A stretch of 64,000 nucleotides of DNA, from NCBI RefSeq assembly GCF_033439725.1, contig NW_026944386.1:1550001-1614000 (forward strand). Reading direction: 5' to 3'. The stretch comes from Neurospora tetraspora (Eukaryota; Ascomycota; Sordariomycetes; Sordariales; Sordariaceae). The position numbers and the translations under genes were made by a program. This document shows, piece by piece, positions 12,137 through 24,900 of the stretch (its first letter is position 1; every line of letters starts with the position of its first letter). The notes beneath the pieces are model-generated. The model made no database searches. It was not told the origin of the DNA and saw nothing but the letters and a program-made list of their open reading frames with translations.

Positions 12137-12565
12137 GGTCTCAGCCTCAAAGCCACGGCTGGAACGTCTGGAAAGGCGTTGTATTTTGCACATCGTATCT
12201 TTGGTTATCAGAATCTCGGGCAATGAGTGCTTGGTTAACCTGTAAGGCGTTCTGGAGTTCGGTCGCGCCGCGCCGGAATCGCAACAGCTGGCTGGGCACA
12301 TCCAAGTAAAGCGGCTGGTTGATTTTTGGAGCCAAAGCCTAGTGGCTATTTTCCCCTTATTTTTATCATACGTTTCCCACTATTGATGTTTACATCGAGC
12401 TGGATCATGGGAAAGACCATGTATTACACTCATACTTTCTCGGGCAGAACGCCTTGGTATTTGGTTTTTTTTTTGTTTTCTTTTCAAGTCCGCTTGCTTT
12501 CAATGCTTTCTTTCCTTACATCCCGCTCCTAGATTGCCTGTTAAACCTTGATACCCCCAGCATCG
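12137..12565. other. intergenic, convergent 3' flanks
   Basis: Non-coding stretch of about 430 bp downstream of the kinase with T-rich runs (about 12460-12485). No gene supported. Confidence 0.35.
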
Positions 12566-12647
12566 CTAGTAGTGCGAATAGACCGAACTTTCAAGCTCGT
12601 CCATCTCAATCTGTACGCGCAAGCCATACTTAATTAGCAGCAGAACT

Positions 12648-12972
12648 TCAAAGACTTCGTCTTTCCATCCGGTAAGCTCGCAGTTTTGAACGAACATTAC
12701 TCATTTCTCTAGGAATAGCCACAATCCACCGATCTGCCCTGACCTGTTCCGGCTCACACGTAAGTAAAGGTTAAAACAGAATCCCGACCAATCGGTTACA
12801 AAGTAGGATAGGTACGTACCTTGATCCTATAGTTCCCTTCCCCGTACTTCGCAGTCAAAGCCTGCTTGAGCTTGAGAGGATCTCGGTACTTCTTTCGCAG
12901 AACATGATTATGCCACTGGACTGGTGCAGCCGGGGAAGCCTGATTTATGATCGCTGGCGACGATGAAAGCAT
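12648..12972 (-). CDS. small gene with ambiguous 3' reading frame
   Basis: Exon 12972-12820 encodes a 51-residue N-terminus (core WHNHVLRKKYRDPLKLKQAL, then KYGEGNYRIK). The donor GTACGT and acceptor GGAACAG lead in phase 0 to RADRWIVAIPREM. In this frame the protein ends at 12648 after about 83 residues. However, a second frame, open from about 12697 to 12566, has strongly coding-like content (NCELTGWKDEVFEVLLL). That would be the natural continuation if one base were gained or lost near 12698-12704. So either the gene carries a frameshift, or an intron was missed. The start is supported by the splice-linked frame. No family recognised; the basic, compact N-terminus could bind nucleic acid, but that is a guess. 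Confidence 0.5.
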
Positions 12973-13927
12973 GGTGTACGAACGCGATGGCTGGTGAGGT
13001 GTTCGGTGGCGGTGATAGAGATCAGGTTTCTCAATATAGGCCTAACTGTAGACACGTTCTCTTCTTTAAGTCAGACTGGATTGAGCTGTGTTTCGTCAGA
13101 TGTCGAATGTAACGGTATTGTTGATGGATTCAACCAGCAGGGCTTCAGTAAGATGTCGGTGCATGAGGCAAGCAATAGGGAAAAAGAAGAAAACAAATCA
13201 AGCCTACGGCCGAGAAATAAGATGCTTCAGGTTACACAAAACATCTCGGGATGAGCGGACGGTTCTCTGCAGGTTTTCGTTCAGAAAGAAAATGCAGACA
13301 TTCCCAATTAGAGTAAAGTTGCTGGCCAAGGAGAAGCAACGAGAAGCATTCCACCGAAGGAGTCAGGCGGTGATACTTAGTGCAATGGCTCTATGACCCC
13401 GCAAAACCACTAACACTCACTAGCAGAATCCTACTTTCTTGGGGCGTACACAACGTGGTGCTTCGCCACGAATTCCCGGTTGATGAAGAACCAATTATTT
13501 GGCTCGAGGCTTTCCATGTCAGCTTGCATGGGACACGTGCGGAAATCGTGGCGAGGCAGAGACAGCAGAGGAAAATCTCTACGATTCGTCTCACTCGCCG
13601 AGTATTCGTGTTACATCGCCAGTCCGATTCCACCACCTCACTTCCTCAAGTGTGCCTGACAGTCAGCCTCCTCCAACGGTCATCATCTGCGACATTTCTC
13701 ACAGAATTTGTGAGACGCCCGGCTCATTTGGCGGGGATTTTGGCTTAACCGGTTTAAGAATCACCCGGAGTCGCAGCGACCCTTGTCGGGTTTGTCCTTC
13801 GTCACAAGATCCTTTGCCACAAGAACCTCAGGCAAACATAAGCGCCATTTCACGTCCCTCGTTCATCATCGCCCCTCATAGTTCTGTGGTGTGATTGCAT
13901 GGAAGAGAACAGTTGTCCGTGACGAAG
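12973..13927. other. intergenic, about 950 bp
   Basis: Divergent region between the small gene (-) and the CorA-like gene (+). Open frames at 13088-13396, 13380-13748 and 13499-13894 overlap one another and show no domain features. Confidence 0.4.
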
Positions 13928-16125
13928 ATGGATTATGACCGTACCTCGCTCGAGTGGTCCGAACGCGACTTTTCCAACTTCACTTGCCAATTCCCAGGCG
14001 AAAAGGCGACGATAGTGACGAAACTTGTGGATAAAGAAGCAAGTCATTTTGGGACAGTCTATAGCAATGCGGGCAGTCAAAGGGCTATAGCTGATCTGTT
14101 TCCGACGATCTACAGCAGGGTCCAACATTCGAGGTCAAGACACTGAGCACCAGTGAAGAATGGGAGGCCTGGTTCAAGAACGTAAATAACCCTTCCGATT
14201 GAACATCGAAACCGTCAAAGTTCGTTTTATCTGATCGATGAGTTAACATCTTGTCCCGGTCAGGCTGTCCTGGATTTTCTCCCTTCATCCGGCCACCCGG
14301 GCTCTGGCATATGTGCTGTGTAAGGAAATGAGAACTCTTCTTTGCCTCCACCTCTCTTTCTTCTGTGTAAGCCCTTTTCAAGGAAGCATCAAAGGCAAAG
14401 GGCGTCTCTTATTGACGGTATAACGCAATAGAATCTTCAACAGGGTCAAGCCAATATTCGACGATGACGATGACGGCGCAAACACACAGTCACCGGTATC
14501 CTATCTCCCTTTCAAGAGCGATGATATCCTCTCACAACTCGTGCATGAGTTTCATCTCCATCCTAGGATTACCCGGACGATCGGTAGATTGAGCTGCTAC
14601 TTCTCTGCTCAGCGCCATTACTCCGACGATGACGATCTTCCGAAGGGAAGTAAGGAGAGAAGACCGATGATAAGTATGATTCAACCATTCCTCGTATGCC
14701 AGGAATCAGGGTCTGTGGACTAACCATTACTTGCTCCAAACAGCGTGCACAGCGCGAACTTCGTCGACATTGCCGAACGACATTGCTTTGTCAACGACGT
14801 ACTTCACTGAAACTGATCTCAATCTTGCAGTGTTCTACGGATGCAATGAAAGACAGAAGGAAGATATAGTAAGAAGAATCAGGTCGTGTGATCTCAAGCA
14901 CAACCACCCATTACTCCTGCCCGGCTTGTTCTTCGAACTCGAACGTATTCGTCTGGTCGATCAGGTAGAGGATCTTCTGGACAACTTCGAACTTCGGAAC
15001 AACTACGAGTACAACCAGTTAGAAAACGTCGGCGGCGCAAGGGGACTTGACCTAGACATGGACAAGAAAAGAATGACAGACGTGTTGAAGTCAACGTACA
15101 GGTCCAGGGAACTGGTAAGCCTGATAATGGCCGTGAAGCGACAGCTGAAGAAGTTTGAGACGGCAATGGACATGGTGGAAACCAGTGTCAAGTCATCACC
15201 TCCACCCACCTTCTCTCAGGGCTGTCTGACACGCATCCCTTCAGCGACCTTGTCATCGGCACCTGGCTCATGCACAGTCTCCCGCGCTACGACGCTGTAT
15301 GGCGAGGAAAACCACGCGCAGCAGGGGCTTCCTCCCCTTCCCGGCGTATCTGGCTACTTGAGACTAGAAAGGGCAGGGAGACAGATTCGGGAAAGGCTGC
15401 AGGATATCATGTTTGAGTTCGATGATAAGATCAACGACTGCCATCTCGTGAAGGACAACATGTCACTGACAATGCAGACGGTACGAGTGATGGATGGAAG
15501 ACAAATACTTTCAGAGAGCACACAAAGCTGACTAACGATGCGATACACTTTCTAGGTTTGGAGCTTCTTCTCACTCCAGGACAACCAGACGAACCTGAAG
15601 CTGTCGCGACTCAACACCAAGCTAGCACACGCAAACACCGGTCTTTCGGAGGAGATGAAGAAAGACAGCTCGCAGATGCGATCGATCGCTTTGCTGACAA
15701 TGGTCTTCCTACCCATGTCAACCGTTGCGGTATGTCACGACCCGTGTCTCTTTGCGAAGGGTTTAGCAGTGTTCAAGGAGCTATAAACAAAGGCATGGAA
15801 GTTGGAACTGACAACAACTTGCACCTAGGCCATCTTCTCGTCAAATTTCTTCTCATGGGACGCCGAGGGAGGCCAAGCCGTCGTGTCAAAGTACTTCTGG
15901 GTATTCATCGTCGTTGCCATTGCTCTCACATGCATCGTCGTCGGGGCATGGTACTTGGCAACATTTCCCAGGGATCGCAAGGGCCATCGTCAATGTTGCA
16001 TACGCTTGCCATTTGGTCTGTTCGGCAGTAAAGCTGGAAAGGACGATGACGACTTCCAGCCCCACAGAAAATCTGGGAGAAGGATCTTCGACGATGAAGA
16101 GGGTGGGATTCCACTTGATCTCTAG
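13928..16125 (+). CDS. CorA-like (Mg2+ transporter-fold) two-TM protein
   Basis: Seven exons fit: 13928-14026, 14116-14181, 14264-14319, 14432-14649, 14744-15480, 15556-15729 and 15829-16125, totalling 548 residues. Several introns carry a clear CTAAC branch site. The first intron's donor (GTGGAT, or GTCTAT at 14060) is weak and uncertain. The N-terminal half is a soluble fungal-specific region with acidic DDDDD and DDDD stretches. A long helical region follows (MAVKRQLKKFETAMDMVE, then SLQDNQTNLKLSRLNTKL). The C-terminus is the CorA signature arrangement: SSQMRSIALLTMVFLPMSTVA starts TM1, then a short loop and TM2 (WVFIVVAIALTCIVVGAWYL). The canonical GMN motif after TM1 is absent (SSNFFSWD instead), as in many fungal CorA-like proteins. 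Metal transport is therefore not assured. Probable location is plasma or organelle membrane. Confidence 0.78.
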
Positions 16126-17222
16126 GGAAGGAAGGAATGGTCTTCCCTCAGGTCCCTCCCATAGCGTGTTCAGTGCCAAGGAAAGTGAGATGCAGATGTC
16201 AATGGCGGGAGCGAAAAGGAGTAACTGCATGCGAGTGTCCCCACACAACCTAGGTGAAGACCCGCTCAAAGGGTCTCTGTCGCGGAAGGTATGATCATAA
16301 TCACGGGCAAGCAAGCAAGGGCGGGAGGTTTTTATATCGTCTAGTTCTCCTGGCAATTGGTAAAATTTTTGGATAGCTCGGATCTCAATGCCACACTTCT
16401 CTCACAGTGCACCTGGTTGAAATGATAATGACGAGTGTCTTCCAGAATCGGTCCGGATCAGTAACTGCACTCGCTCAGGTCCAAGTCTGAGGCCCCCATG
16501 CGTTCCTGTTCTCCCTTTTTCCAGCCTCGATGTCCACCCTGCAGTATGCAACCAAGAAACCGGGTTAAAGAAGAAGAAGATATCTCCGGCAAATCACCAT
16601 TGGAAACTCTGACGCGTTCGATAAGGCCGGTGGTGGTGGGCTGGGTTGGGCTGGTGGCCCAACTTCGAGACCAGTCACATCTTCAATCTAAAAACTGGAT
16701 CCTGGAGTCTGGATATCAACACCAATGACTCTGTGTCAGCATCAGGTGAGCGAAGCCAAGAAATTTTTATCATGAAGATTCGCCAACAGAAGATTCAGAC
16801 TTGATTAACAGCTTCCAAATCGTCGTTCTGGGCAATATGCCTTCGCATCCTGTTCACTCTACTGTGATCTCTCAATTTTTCCCCCTTGAATCCGAGCAAC
16901 CCCGACCGGCCGCTCAGGGCACTATTTTTACATCTGCTCCATTTCAAGCGTTATTTCGATGATAACTTCATCAACGTCTCATCTAGAGACAAATGCGGAC
17001 TGACGGCAGTGCTTGTAGTGAGTCTCCTGCCTGGCCTTTCATCACCAACACAAGACTCTCACCCATCTTCACCAGCACTCAAAATTCTCCCACGTCTTGC
17101 CAGTCTCATATCAAACTCTCAACGCAGAAACGCCATCCCAGTCAAAGTTTGACTTTATCCACAAACCCATGCGGGGGAAGCACCCAAAACCCCAAGGGGC
17201 AACCCATCCATCAATGCCACTG
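16126..17222. other. intergenic, about 1.1 kb
   Basis: 3' flank of the CorA-like gene and spacer up to the MITE. No gene supported; only short overlapping open frames. Confidence 0.4.
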
Positions 17223-17225
17223 TAA

Positions 17226-17527
17226 GGGCGTGTTTGGCAACTGTGAAATGGCCCTCTGAAATGGGTTCTCTGAAATGGATTTCAGAAGTGTTGCACGGGC
17301 CTTTCTGAAATTCTGAATCCAGTTCAGAAAAATTTCGGGCCTGAAAGTTGGTTCTGAAATTCGAGGATTTGACGAAGTCTAATTGGACGCATCCCAAGAG
17401 TGGGGCTTGGAATTTCAGAACGGGGATTTTAGAACGATTTCAGAACTGAAATGTTCAGAGCGCTTCCAAACAGCACTCTGAAAAAATAGGGTCTGAACAT
17501 TTCAGTTCACAGTTGCCAAACACGCCC
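17226..17527. mobile_element. Harbinger/Tourist-like MITE, 302 bp
   Basis: The two ends are perfect inverted repeats of 22 bp beginning GGGCGTGTTTGG. They are flanked on both sides by TAA (17223-17225 and 17528-17530), which fits a 3-bp TWA target-site duplication. The GGG(C/G)..TGTTTGG terminus and TWA duplication are hallmarks of the PIF/Harbinger superfamily and its Tourist MITEs. The interior has no coding capacity and is built from repeated TCTGAAAT-type words (for example 17256-17300) in both orientations, so it can fold on itself. It must depend on a transposase encoded elsewhere. Identical terminal repeats suggest a fairly recent insertion. Confidence 0.85.
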
Positions 17528-17530
17528 TAA

Positions 17531-18822
17531 CAGTCCAGAGCTCAGAGTCCAGAATCCAGCATCCCCCTCTACACTCCAGTCTTGCCACTTGTCGCCCAGA
17601 TCATATGCCTCGATATACTATCATATGCCTGAAAGGCCCGAAGCGGCTCAGGTGTGCAGACTGACAGACTCGTTTGGTTGACAACGGATGGAGCCATCCA
17701 ATCGGCTTGTCTCTCCCACACCTCCACGTTCACGGGCAGCATGGCATGTCTATGCCTTACTCCAGATTCTTTTACCCCATGGGAAAACCCCAGATGGCGG
17801 GCGGGTGGCTTCTTTGTGCGAGCTTCAGTCTCCACGTTTTCCGAACTGCGAGGAAAGTTGGTTCGGTCTGTATGTACGTCACTTCGAAGCACAATCTTTC
17901 TGCCTCTGCCGCTGTTGTGTTGATTAGAGGTACTTCAGGGGGGAGAGATGCTGGTGGAAGTGGTAGGGTGAGTACAGACGGCGCAATATTGATTGTTCTC
18001 CCACTGACAGAGGAACATATGAGCAGGCATGACCTTCCTGCTTGAGTGGCAAAGACATCGTGGACGTAAGTGGTGGCACCTGGTATGTATAGCAATATAC
18101 CAGGCGTGGCCACCATTTATCCGGTTGGAGGCTCAATTCACCCGCTCCAGACCTCTCTCTCTTTCTGTCTGTCTGTTCGACTACCACACAGAAACCCTGG
18201 TCAGTCTCATGGTCTAGGTTTTGTCAAGGATGTTTCTATCAAAATGAAGATCACGAAAACATACCTACCTACCTACCTCTACTCTAACATACCTGGTCGT
18301 CCGGAGGAACGACAATTGTCCACGAATCCGGCAGTGGCTACAATGACATTTGGAACGCCTGTAGACCAATCATGTAGCCACTTATATTATACCCAAATGA
18401 GAAGAAGACCTTCGGCCTTGTTTCCGTAGCATCGGCAGTTAGTAACTTGCCGGCGAGCCTGAAATCATCCTGCGTCTTTGGTAGGTAGGAAACATTGTCA
18501 ACCTGGTCACGGCTGACCACGGTTCCATCATGGTGTTGAGGGAGGGAATCCGGCTGGTGGAAAAAAAGGAAGATCAGAGGAAAGGGGGAAAGGCGATCGG
18601 TGCTCATGTATAAGTGCGTCGTGCGACATCGCGATCCTCCCTCGTCGTCTTTGCTCTCCTTTTCTGTCTTCTCTTATCTTGATATCTTGTCTTCAGCAGC
18701 AACCAGTTCCCTTTTTCTAGAGCTGTTACCCATCAGCAACAGTCGCCTCACCGCCGACCAGCCATCCGCGAACCGACTTTCAGGTTGTATTGAAGAAAGT
18801 AAGACCAAAAAAAAAAGACAAG
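17531..18822. other. intergenic, upstream of DUF1996 gene
   Basis: About 1.3 kb of promoter and leader sequence. It contains a small hairpin around 18080-18107 (cctggtat / ataccagg) and a (ctac)n run at about 18264-18280. The pyrimidine-rich stretch at 18640-18720 is typical of a fungal transcription start region. Confidence 0.4.
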
Positions 18823-20212
18823 ATGCAGTCTTGGGCAACCCTCGCCGCCGCCATGGCGCTGCTGGCAAACGGTGCCGTCGCGCAAAACATGTTGCGCTTC
18901 GCCTGCTCTCAGCTGGTCGTGGACCGCGTCGACCCTCTCGTCAACCCGGGCATGCGCTACACACCCCATCTCCACCAGATCGTCGGCGGCAACTCCTTCA
19001 ACCTGACCATGGACCCGGGCTCGCACGATCTGGCCGGCCAGTCGACCTGCACGTCGTGCAGCTTCGCCCAGGACCTGTCCAACTACTGGACGGCCGTCAT
19101 GTTCTTCAAGGCCAAGAACGGCAGCTATCACCGCGTGCCTCAGGTCGGTAACGGCAGTCCGCAGGGCAAGCTTGTCAATAAGGGTGGTCTTGATGTGTAT
19201 TATATCCCTAGCGGCAAGGTGACTGCTTTCAAGCCGGTGAGTGACTGACTGCCTTCAGCCATATCTGTTCCTACTCCGGAACCCCATGAGTTGCTAACAA
19301 CCACTTACCCCAGGGCTTCCGCATGCTCGCCGGTAACGCCGCCAACACCGACCCCAAGAAGGTTTCCTCCGGCAACATCTGCCACCGCTGCTGGACCTCG
19401 ACAAACGAGGGTAAATTCGTCGGCGGTGCCCCTTGCACCGGTTCCGACACCGTCGACATCCCTCAAGATACCAAGTGCAAGATGATCCGCCAGACCATCA
19501 TTTTCCCTACGTACGCTTCCCTTTCTTTCCTTCCTCCCTTCTCTAGTCCCGTCCATTCCACTGGAACGTAAAACTGACGTTTTGGCCAAAAAAAAAAAAC
19601 AGTTGCTGGGACGGCAAGAACCTCGACTCCCCCGACCACAAGTCCCACGTCGCCTACGGTGGCGGCTCCGGCGCCAACGGCGGTGGCTCCTGCCCTTCCA
19701 CGCACCCCGTCAAGCTGCCGCAGATCATGTACGAGCTCATGTGGAACGTGACGAACTTTGCCGACAAGAGCATGTGGCCTGATTCGGGTCCTGCGTTCAT
19801 GTATAGCATGAACCTCGGGTATGTTTCTTTTTCTCCCAATGTCTCATTCCCGCAGTGGTTTTGATTTGATGTGAAGGGAAAGAGATGCTGACAAAGTGAA
19901 AACAGTGGCGCTGCCGCCCACGGTGACTACGTCTTCGGCTGGAAGGGTGACTCCCTCCAAAAGGCCATGGACAAGGGCTGCAATCTCAACAAGGACTGCC
20001 CGTCTGCTGGCCTGACGGCCCAGACTACGGCTCAGTATAACGCTTGCACTCTCAAGCAGCAGGCTCCTGAGCCTGTTGATGGCTGTACGTTTTTTTCCAG
20101 CTCCGCTATTAATTCTTCCTCCCATTTCCCATACGTAAGACCAGTAAACTGACAGATGAAAACAATAGGGCTCAAGGCGATGCCAATGAGTGAAATGGCC
20201 ATCAAGGCCTAG
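18823..20212 (+). CDS. secreted DUF1996-domain protein
   Basis: Five exons: 18823-19236, 19314-19510, 19603-19818, 19906-20084 and 20169-20212, giving 349 residues. A signal peptide (MQSWATLAAAMALLANGAVA) ends at about residue 20. The rest matches the fungal DUF1996 family: an opening RFACSQLVVDRVDPLVNPG, then HLHQIVGGN, a CTSCSF pair, a CPSTHPVKLPQIMYEL block and GDYVFGWKGDSLQ near the end. Conserved Cys and His residues suggest a disulfide-stabilised extracellular domain. In some fungi DUF1996 is joined to a WSC domain, which is absent here. No biochemical role is established to my knowledge. The start is chosen because the upstream in-frame Met (18790) would put a lysine-rich stretch before the signal peptide. 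Confidence 0.85.
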
Positions 20213-21390
20213 GCTAGTTATCTCTTTGGAACGCAACCGACCGGAAGGAAGGAAAACCTGTAGGCTCTCTTTTGTCAAACTTGTCAACGATCAACTATCA
20301 AGTTGTTCGGTGGTGGTAGGTATAGCTCGTGTAACCCGTACGTAGAGGAGTTATTACCTTACCTTACCTTACCTTACCTACCTCCATCTGTTTCCCGTTT
20401 CGTTCGCGGATGGGCGGCCATTTCCAAGTGTAACCTGTCAAATTTGAAGAGGTTTCGTCCATATTAGCATTTCTTCCATCCCCATCTATCATCGCACATA
20501 CAATTATCTCCGAAAAAGAAAGATTTATGTACTTACTTTGTTTCTGATAATGCCAAGCCTCCCCGGGTTCATTAAGCAGACACCGAACCACCCTGGAATA
20601 CTGGCCGCCTGACCTGATTCCGCGAAACAGCATTTCGGTATATAGTAGGCTGTGGATTCTGCCTAAAGTGTTAGAACGTGGATCCCGGCATGCAGTCAGC
20701 CGTGAAGTGTCAGTTGTGGTCGATCTTTTTTCTTCACTTTCTGTAATATCACAATCGGTTAGTGAAAAATATGACTTGACCGCTGAGAGAGGAATGTTGG
20801 CGTACTCACAAAACGTCTAAACATGTACCAGGCCCATCGCATGACATAATAGTGGAAACAAGAAAATGAAGATGCAAATGTAACTGTATTCTGTTCTCAT
20901 CCGTTAATGACATGACCCATCTCATGATCCCTCGTATCATCATCACCACACTCAACACTTCTCCCTCGTCCTCTCTGTCTCCAACCATTCTGCGGATAGT
21001 CTTGTATGCCATCGAGCCCACCACAAAGAAATCCCACATGCTAACGAAAGAAGCAATTTTGAACATATACTACATGAATGAACGCAACCAATGGTGTTCA
21101 AGAGAGTCAGTGCTTTTATGAGCAAGGAAAAGAAAAAAAAGAAAAATAAAGCCAATAATGCCCCCTGAATGCCGTTTAACTCCCCGGGAATTTTGACCCT
21201 TGAATGAGCAGGACGATCAATGTATAGAAGAAACAAAACAGTCTGTGGGCTTCGTTATACAGTCATGGTCGCCCAAAGACCGCCTCCAAAACTTTTAACT
21301 GTGCTGACTTCAACTGTTGGCGGCCAATGCTCCCCAGGGTATTGATCGTGAAATCAAAACAAAATGAGACACTCGGTGTCCAGTAATCGT
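20213..21390. other. intergenic, convergent 3' flanks
   Basis: About 1.2 kb between two converging genes. It contains a short (ttacc)n tandem repeat at about 20353-20383. No gene supported. Confidence 0.45.
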
Positions 21391-21866
21391 TCAGTAAGCG
21401 ACACCACCAGTACCTCGCCCAACAGTCTTAAAGCTGTAGCTCATGTACTGTCCGTCATCACCAAGGGTGTCGAAGCGGCTGATGCCAGCATTAGATTTCT
21501 CGAGTCCGGTGCTGTAGCCGCTGAAGTAGTAGCCAATAACAACGACAAGGTAGCTCAGAAGCAAGATACTGCCCTTGAAGTAGTTGCTCTTCCCTTCGCC
21601 GTACATGTAGCTCAAAAGGAAGACGCACAGGATGACTGTGACCATATCCCACTGTGGGAAGAGGAGGCTAAAGGTATAGCGTGCCATATCTGCGACCGGT
21701 ACATCCGGAGGATAGATGGCGGAGAATAGCACGAGTGCCGGAATTTGCAACAGGCAGACTTGCAGGGCATATGCTGAACCGATTTCCATGGAGAGCGCAA
21801 TGTTGCCATTCATAGCAAAGGAGATGGCGTTCTGATTAGGTAGAAGTTAGCATCAGTCCTTTTCTG

Positions 21867-21906
<40 letters not shown>

Positions 21907-24900
21907 CCGGCTGGACCGAAGCTTACCAAGAACTCAGTGGTGTTGGGAACAAGGGCAAACAGCGTAATGCCGAGGAACTTCTCGTCAATCTCAAAGCTTT
22001 CAAGAACCACATCCACAGTGTCCACCAGAATCTCGGCAATGACAGCATAGAGAACGGTGGCTCCCATGAGAATGATAGAACTCTTGAGCCGGCTCCAATT
22101 GGGTGCATCGTGACCACCTCCTGCGTGTGCAGCAGTAGTAGACTCGCCGCCAGCCTCATCGGCATCCGGGAAAGTTGCGGTACGGATCAAGCCGCGGCGG
22201 CTTCCCGGGGCCGACTGTTGCTGACCTGTTATCGAAGAGCCTCCGAGGTGCGAAGTACGTCTTTGGCTGGAATAGTTCCTGGCTGCCACGGTGGCGGCGG
22301 TAGCTGCAATTTCAGCGACCTGGTGCACGAGATTGTTATTCTCGGCATCAGAGAAGCCGGGTATGTTAAGGATGGTGGCCGCATGTTGACTGTCGGTGGC
22401 ACCGTATCCAGTCGATTTGGGAGGGACCATATGGGGAGTGCCGTTAGTCTTGGCCCCTCCTGAGACAGACGAACCTGGCCGTTGCGGCTCGTCCGAGGGG
22501 CCCTGGTGACCGACTTGGCGAAGGGATTGGCCGAGAATGCGCTTGTAGAGATGCGAGTCACGAACGTCAGCACCTGTGGTGTCACCGAGCGAGGTATGCT
22601 GCACCGTCGAAGGTCGGGCACTGTTGCGAGCTGTGTTATCCTCATGCTTCTTCTCATCCGCATCGGTATTCCAGATAACGGCGGCATGGGTGCGAAGAGT
22701 AAACCAAAGACCAATGATATACGACAAGAACAGCAGGCCAGCGGCGATGTAGCAGTAGGGACGGACTGCCTCCAGATAAAAGCGGTCATTCATAGCAGGG
22801 GTCTGCGAGAAGTAACAACGACGGCAATCTCTTACTGAGCCCCTGGGATGATCAAAGTTAATACAATCCTGGCAGGTAAGCTCGTGGGTTCCGTAAATTT
22901 GGTAGAACAAAGTCGGACCAAAGGCGCCAATGACCGCGAATAGCAGCATGGTCGATGTCACACCGGCTGATTTGGCGTTGAAGCGTTGTGTCTTGCGCTT
23001 AATGGCGCCGCAGCACATGGAGATACCCGGAAGGAAAAGAATACCGGCGAAGATACTCCCCACAATGCTTCCTTCGACCAGCTGTGCTTTACCCTGCTGC
23101 AGAGCAACGCAGTAGAGAAACACCTCCACAATGGTAGAGAAGAATGCATTGATGGCAGCACCGAAGCCCATCGACGACTGTGCGGAGATGGAAGCAACAG
23201 CTTGACCAATGAAGTAGGCAAGGGGGATGATGGAGAAAAGGCCGGCGACGAACAAAAAGGCGGGCGAGGTAAGGAAGTTGTGGATCTCCAAAATTCCTTC
23301 AAGGACAATCCAGTCAAAGATGACAAACATGACGATAGCCATCAGGTTGACCAGGAAAATGTTGGTTCCGTCGATGGTATACTTCCAGTACTTTATACCG
23401 ACAGCACGATACGTGCAAATGAGGATGGAAGAGTGCGGCGTGGTGGAGGCCCGGGCAGTCGAAATATCGGATTCGAACCACAGGGCCAGCGGATGGCGTC
23501 GAAGATGGTCGATGAGAAGCATGGTGACCTTGCCCATGGGAATCCAGAACACCAGGAACCAGCAGATTGCCGACACAATGAAGAGCGAGGGCATAATCAT
23601 GGTGTAGAAGAAAAGGAAGTAGATGACTCGCCCAACATTCCATTGACCACGGCCGAACAGTCTTCTCTTCATACGAGGAAGGTCAGAATCGGAAACATGG
23701 CCACGACCGCGGCCGAGCAGGCTCTCCGTCTCGTCCGGTTCCGAGTCCAGACTCCGGCGGGAGTGACCAATAATCGACCGGTCTCGCTCGGGGCCAAAGA
23801 ATAGGCGACCATCCTCGAGGTCACCACTCTGCCACTGCTCGTACTCGCTGATGCTTCTGCCTTCGCCCTGGTCCTCGTCCAGATAGCCATCCTGTTGCTC
23901 CAAGCGGATGAACTTGCCGAATGGATAGAACAGGTAGCCACCAAGACCCCAGAGGACTCGTCCGTACTCTCGACCACTAGGAGCGGCGGCAAAGACGAAG
24001 CAGACAATGGCGCCCGTATAAGCGATGAGGGACATCCACCAGCCAAAGGCCAAGGTCCACATGATGTTAAAGAACAGCAGCCATCGACTGACGTGTCCTC
24101 CAGGTGACGAGTGGATATCTCCCTCGGCCGTCTTTTGGACCGAACGGTGTTTTTTGTACAAGGCTGGTTTCCATAGCCTGATGCCGAAGGGGTGTGTTTC
24201 GTTTATTGCCTGCTGGCGGTCCTTCAGTGTGAAGCTTTCGGCGTCACTGATATCGCCATCGTCGTCCTCGACCGGGGTCTCACCCTCGGCGCTATCTTCT
24301 TCGGCTGGAGGAGGCAGATTGACTTCCTCTTCCGGGGCCGGAGTGTCGACTTCTTCAATGACGTCCGGGGGATCTCGATCGCGGCTATCGTTTGCTCCAT
24401 CTTCGTCTAGAATCGAGTGTACTCGGGACAAGGGAGCAGGAGGTGGGAGTCGCCTGCGGGCTGTAGAGCCACTGTAGCTCTTCTGGCGCTCAGCAGCATC
24501 AGCCTCGACTTCGGTTATGTCGTCATCGACGGAGAAGACCTCGCCTCGATGGGGGGCCTGGACGTTGGACGAAGTGCGTCGTGTCATTGGGGGCTTGCGA
24601 GGTCGTGGTCGTCCGCGATCGGGACCTACCATGGGAGAACGAGGGATGCCGGTTTGGGATGCTCGGGAAACGGTACGTTCACGCTCGGAGGCAGTGATAG
24701 AGGGCGCGCCCTCGGCATTGGCCATGCTGGCGGCGGTAGGGCTGTGAACGGCACCTATATATGTGCATGATATGGTCAGCGAGGGTACGATACCTCCAAC
24801 AAAGTCCAAGAATCCCCAAGGATGCCAAGGTGGGCAGTGGGGGAAGATGGCAGAAGAAGTACCCACCAGCAGGGCCTGTAGGGTCTGGCAACCTCCGCAC

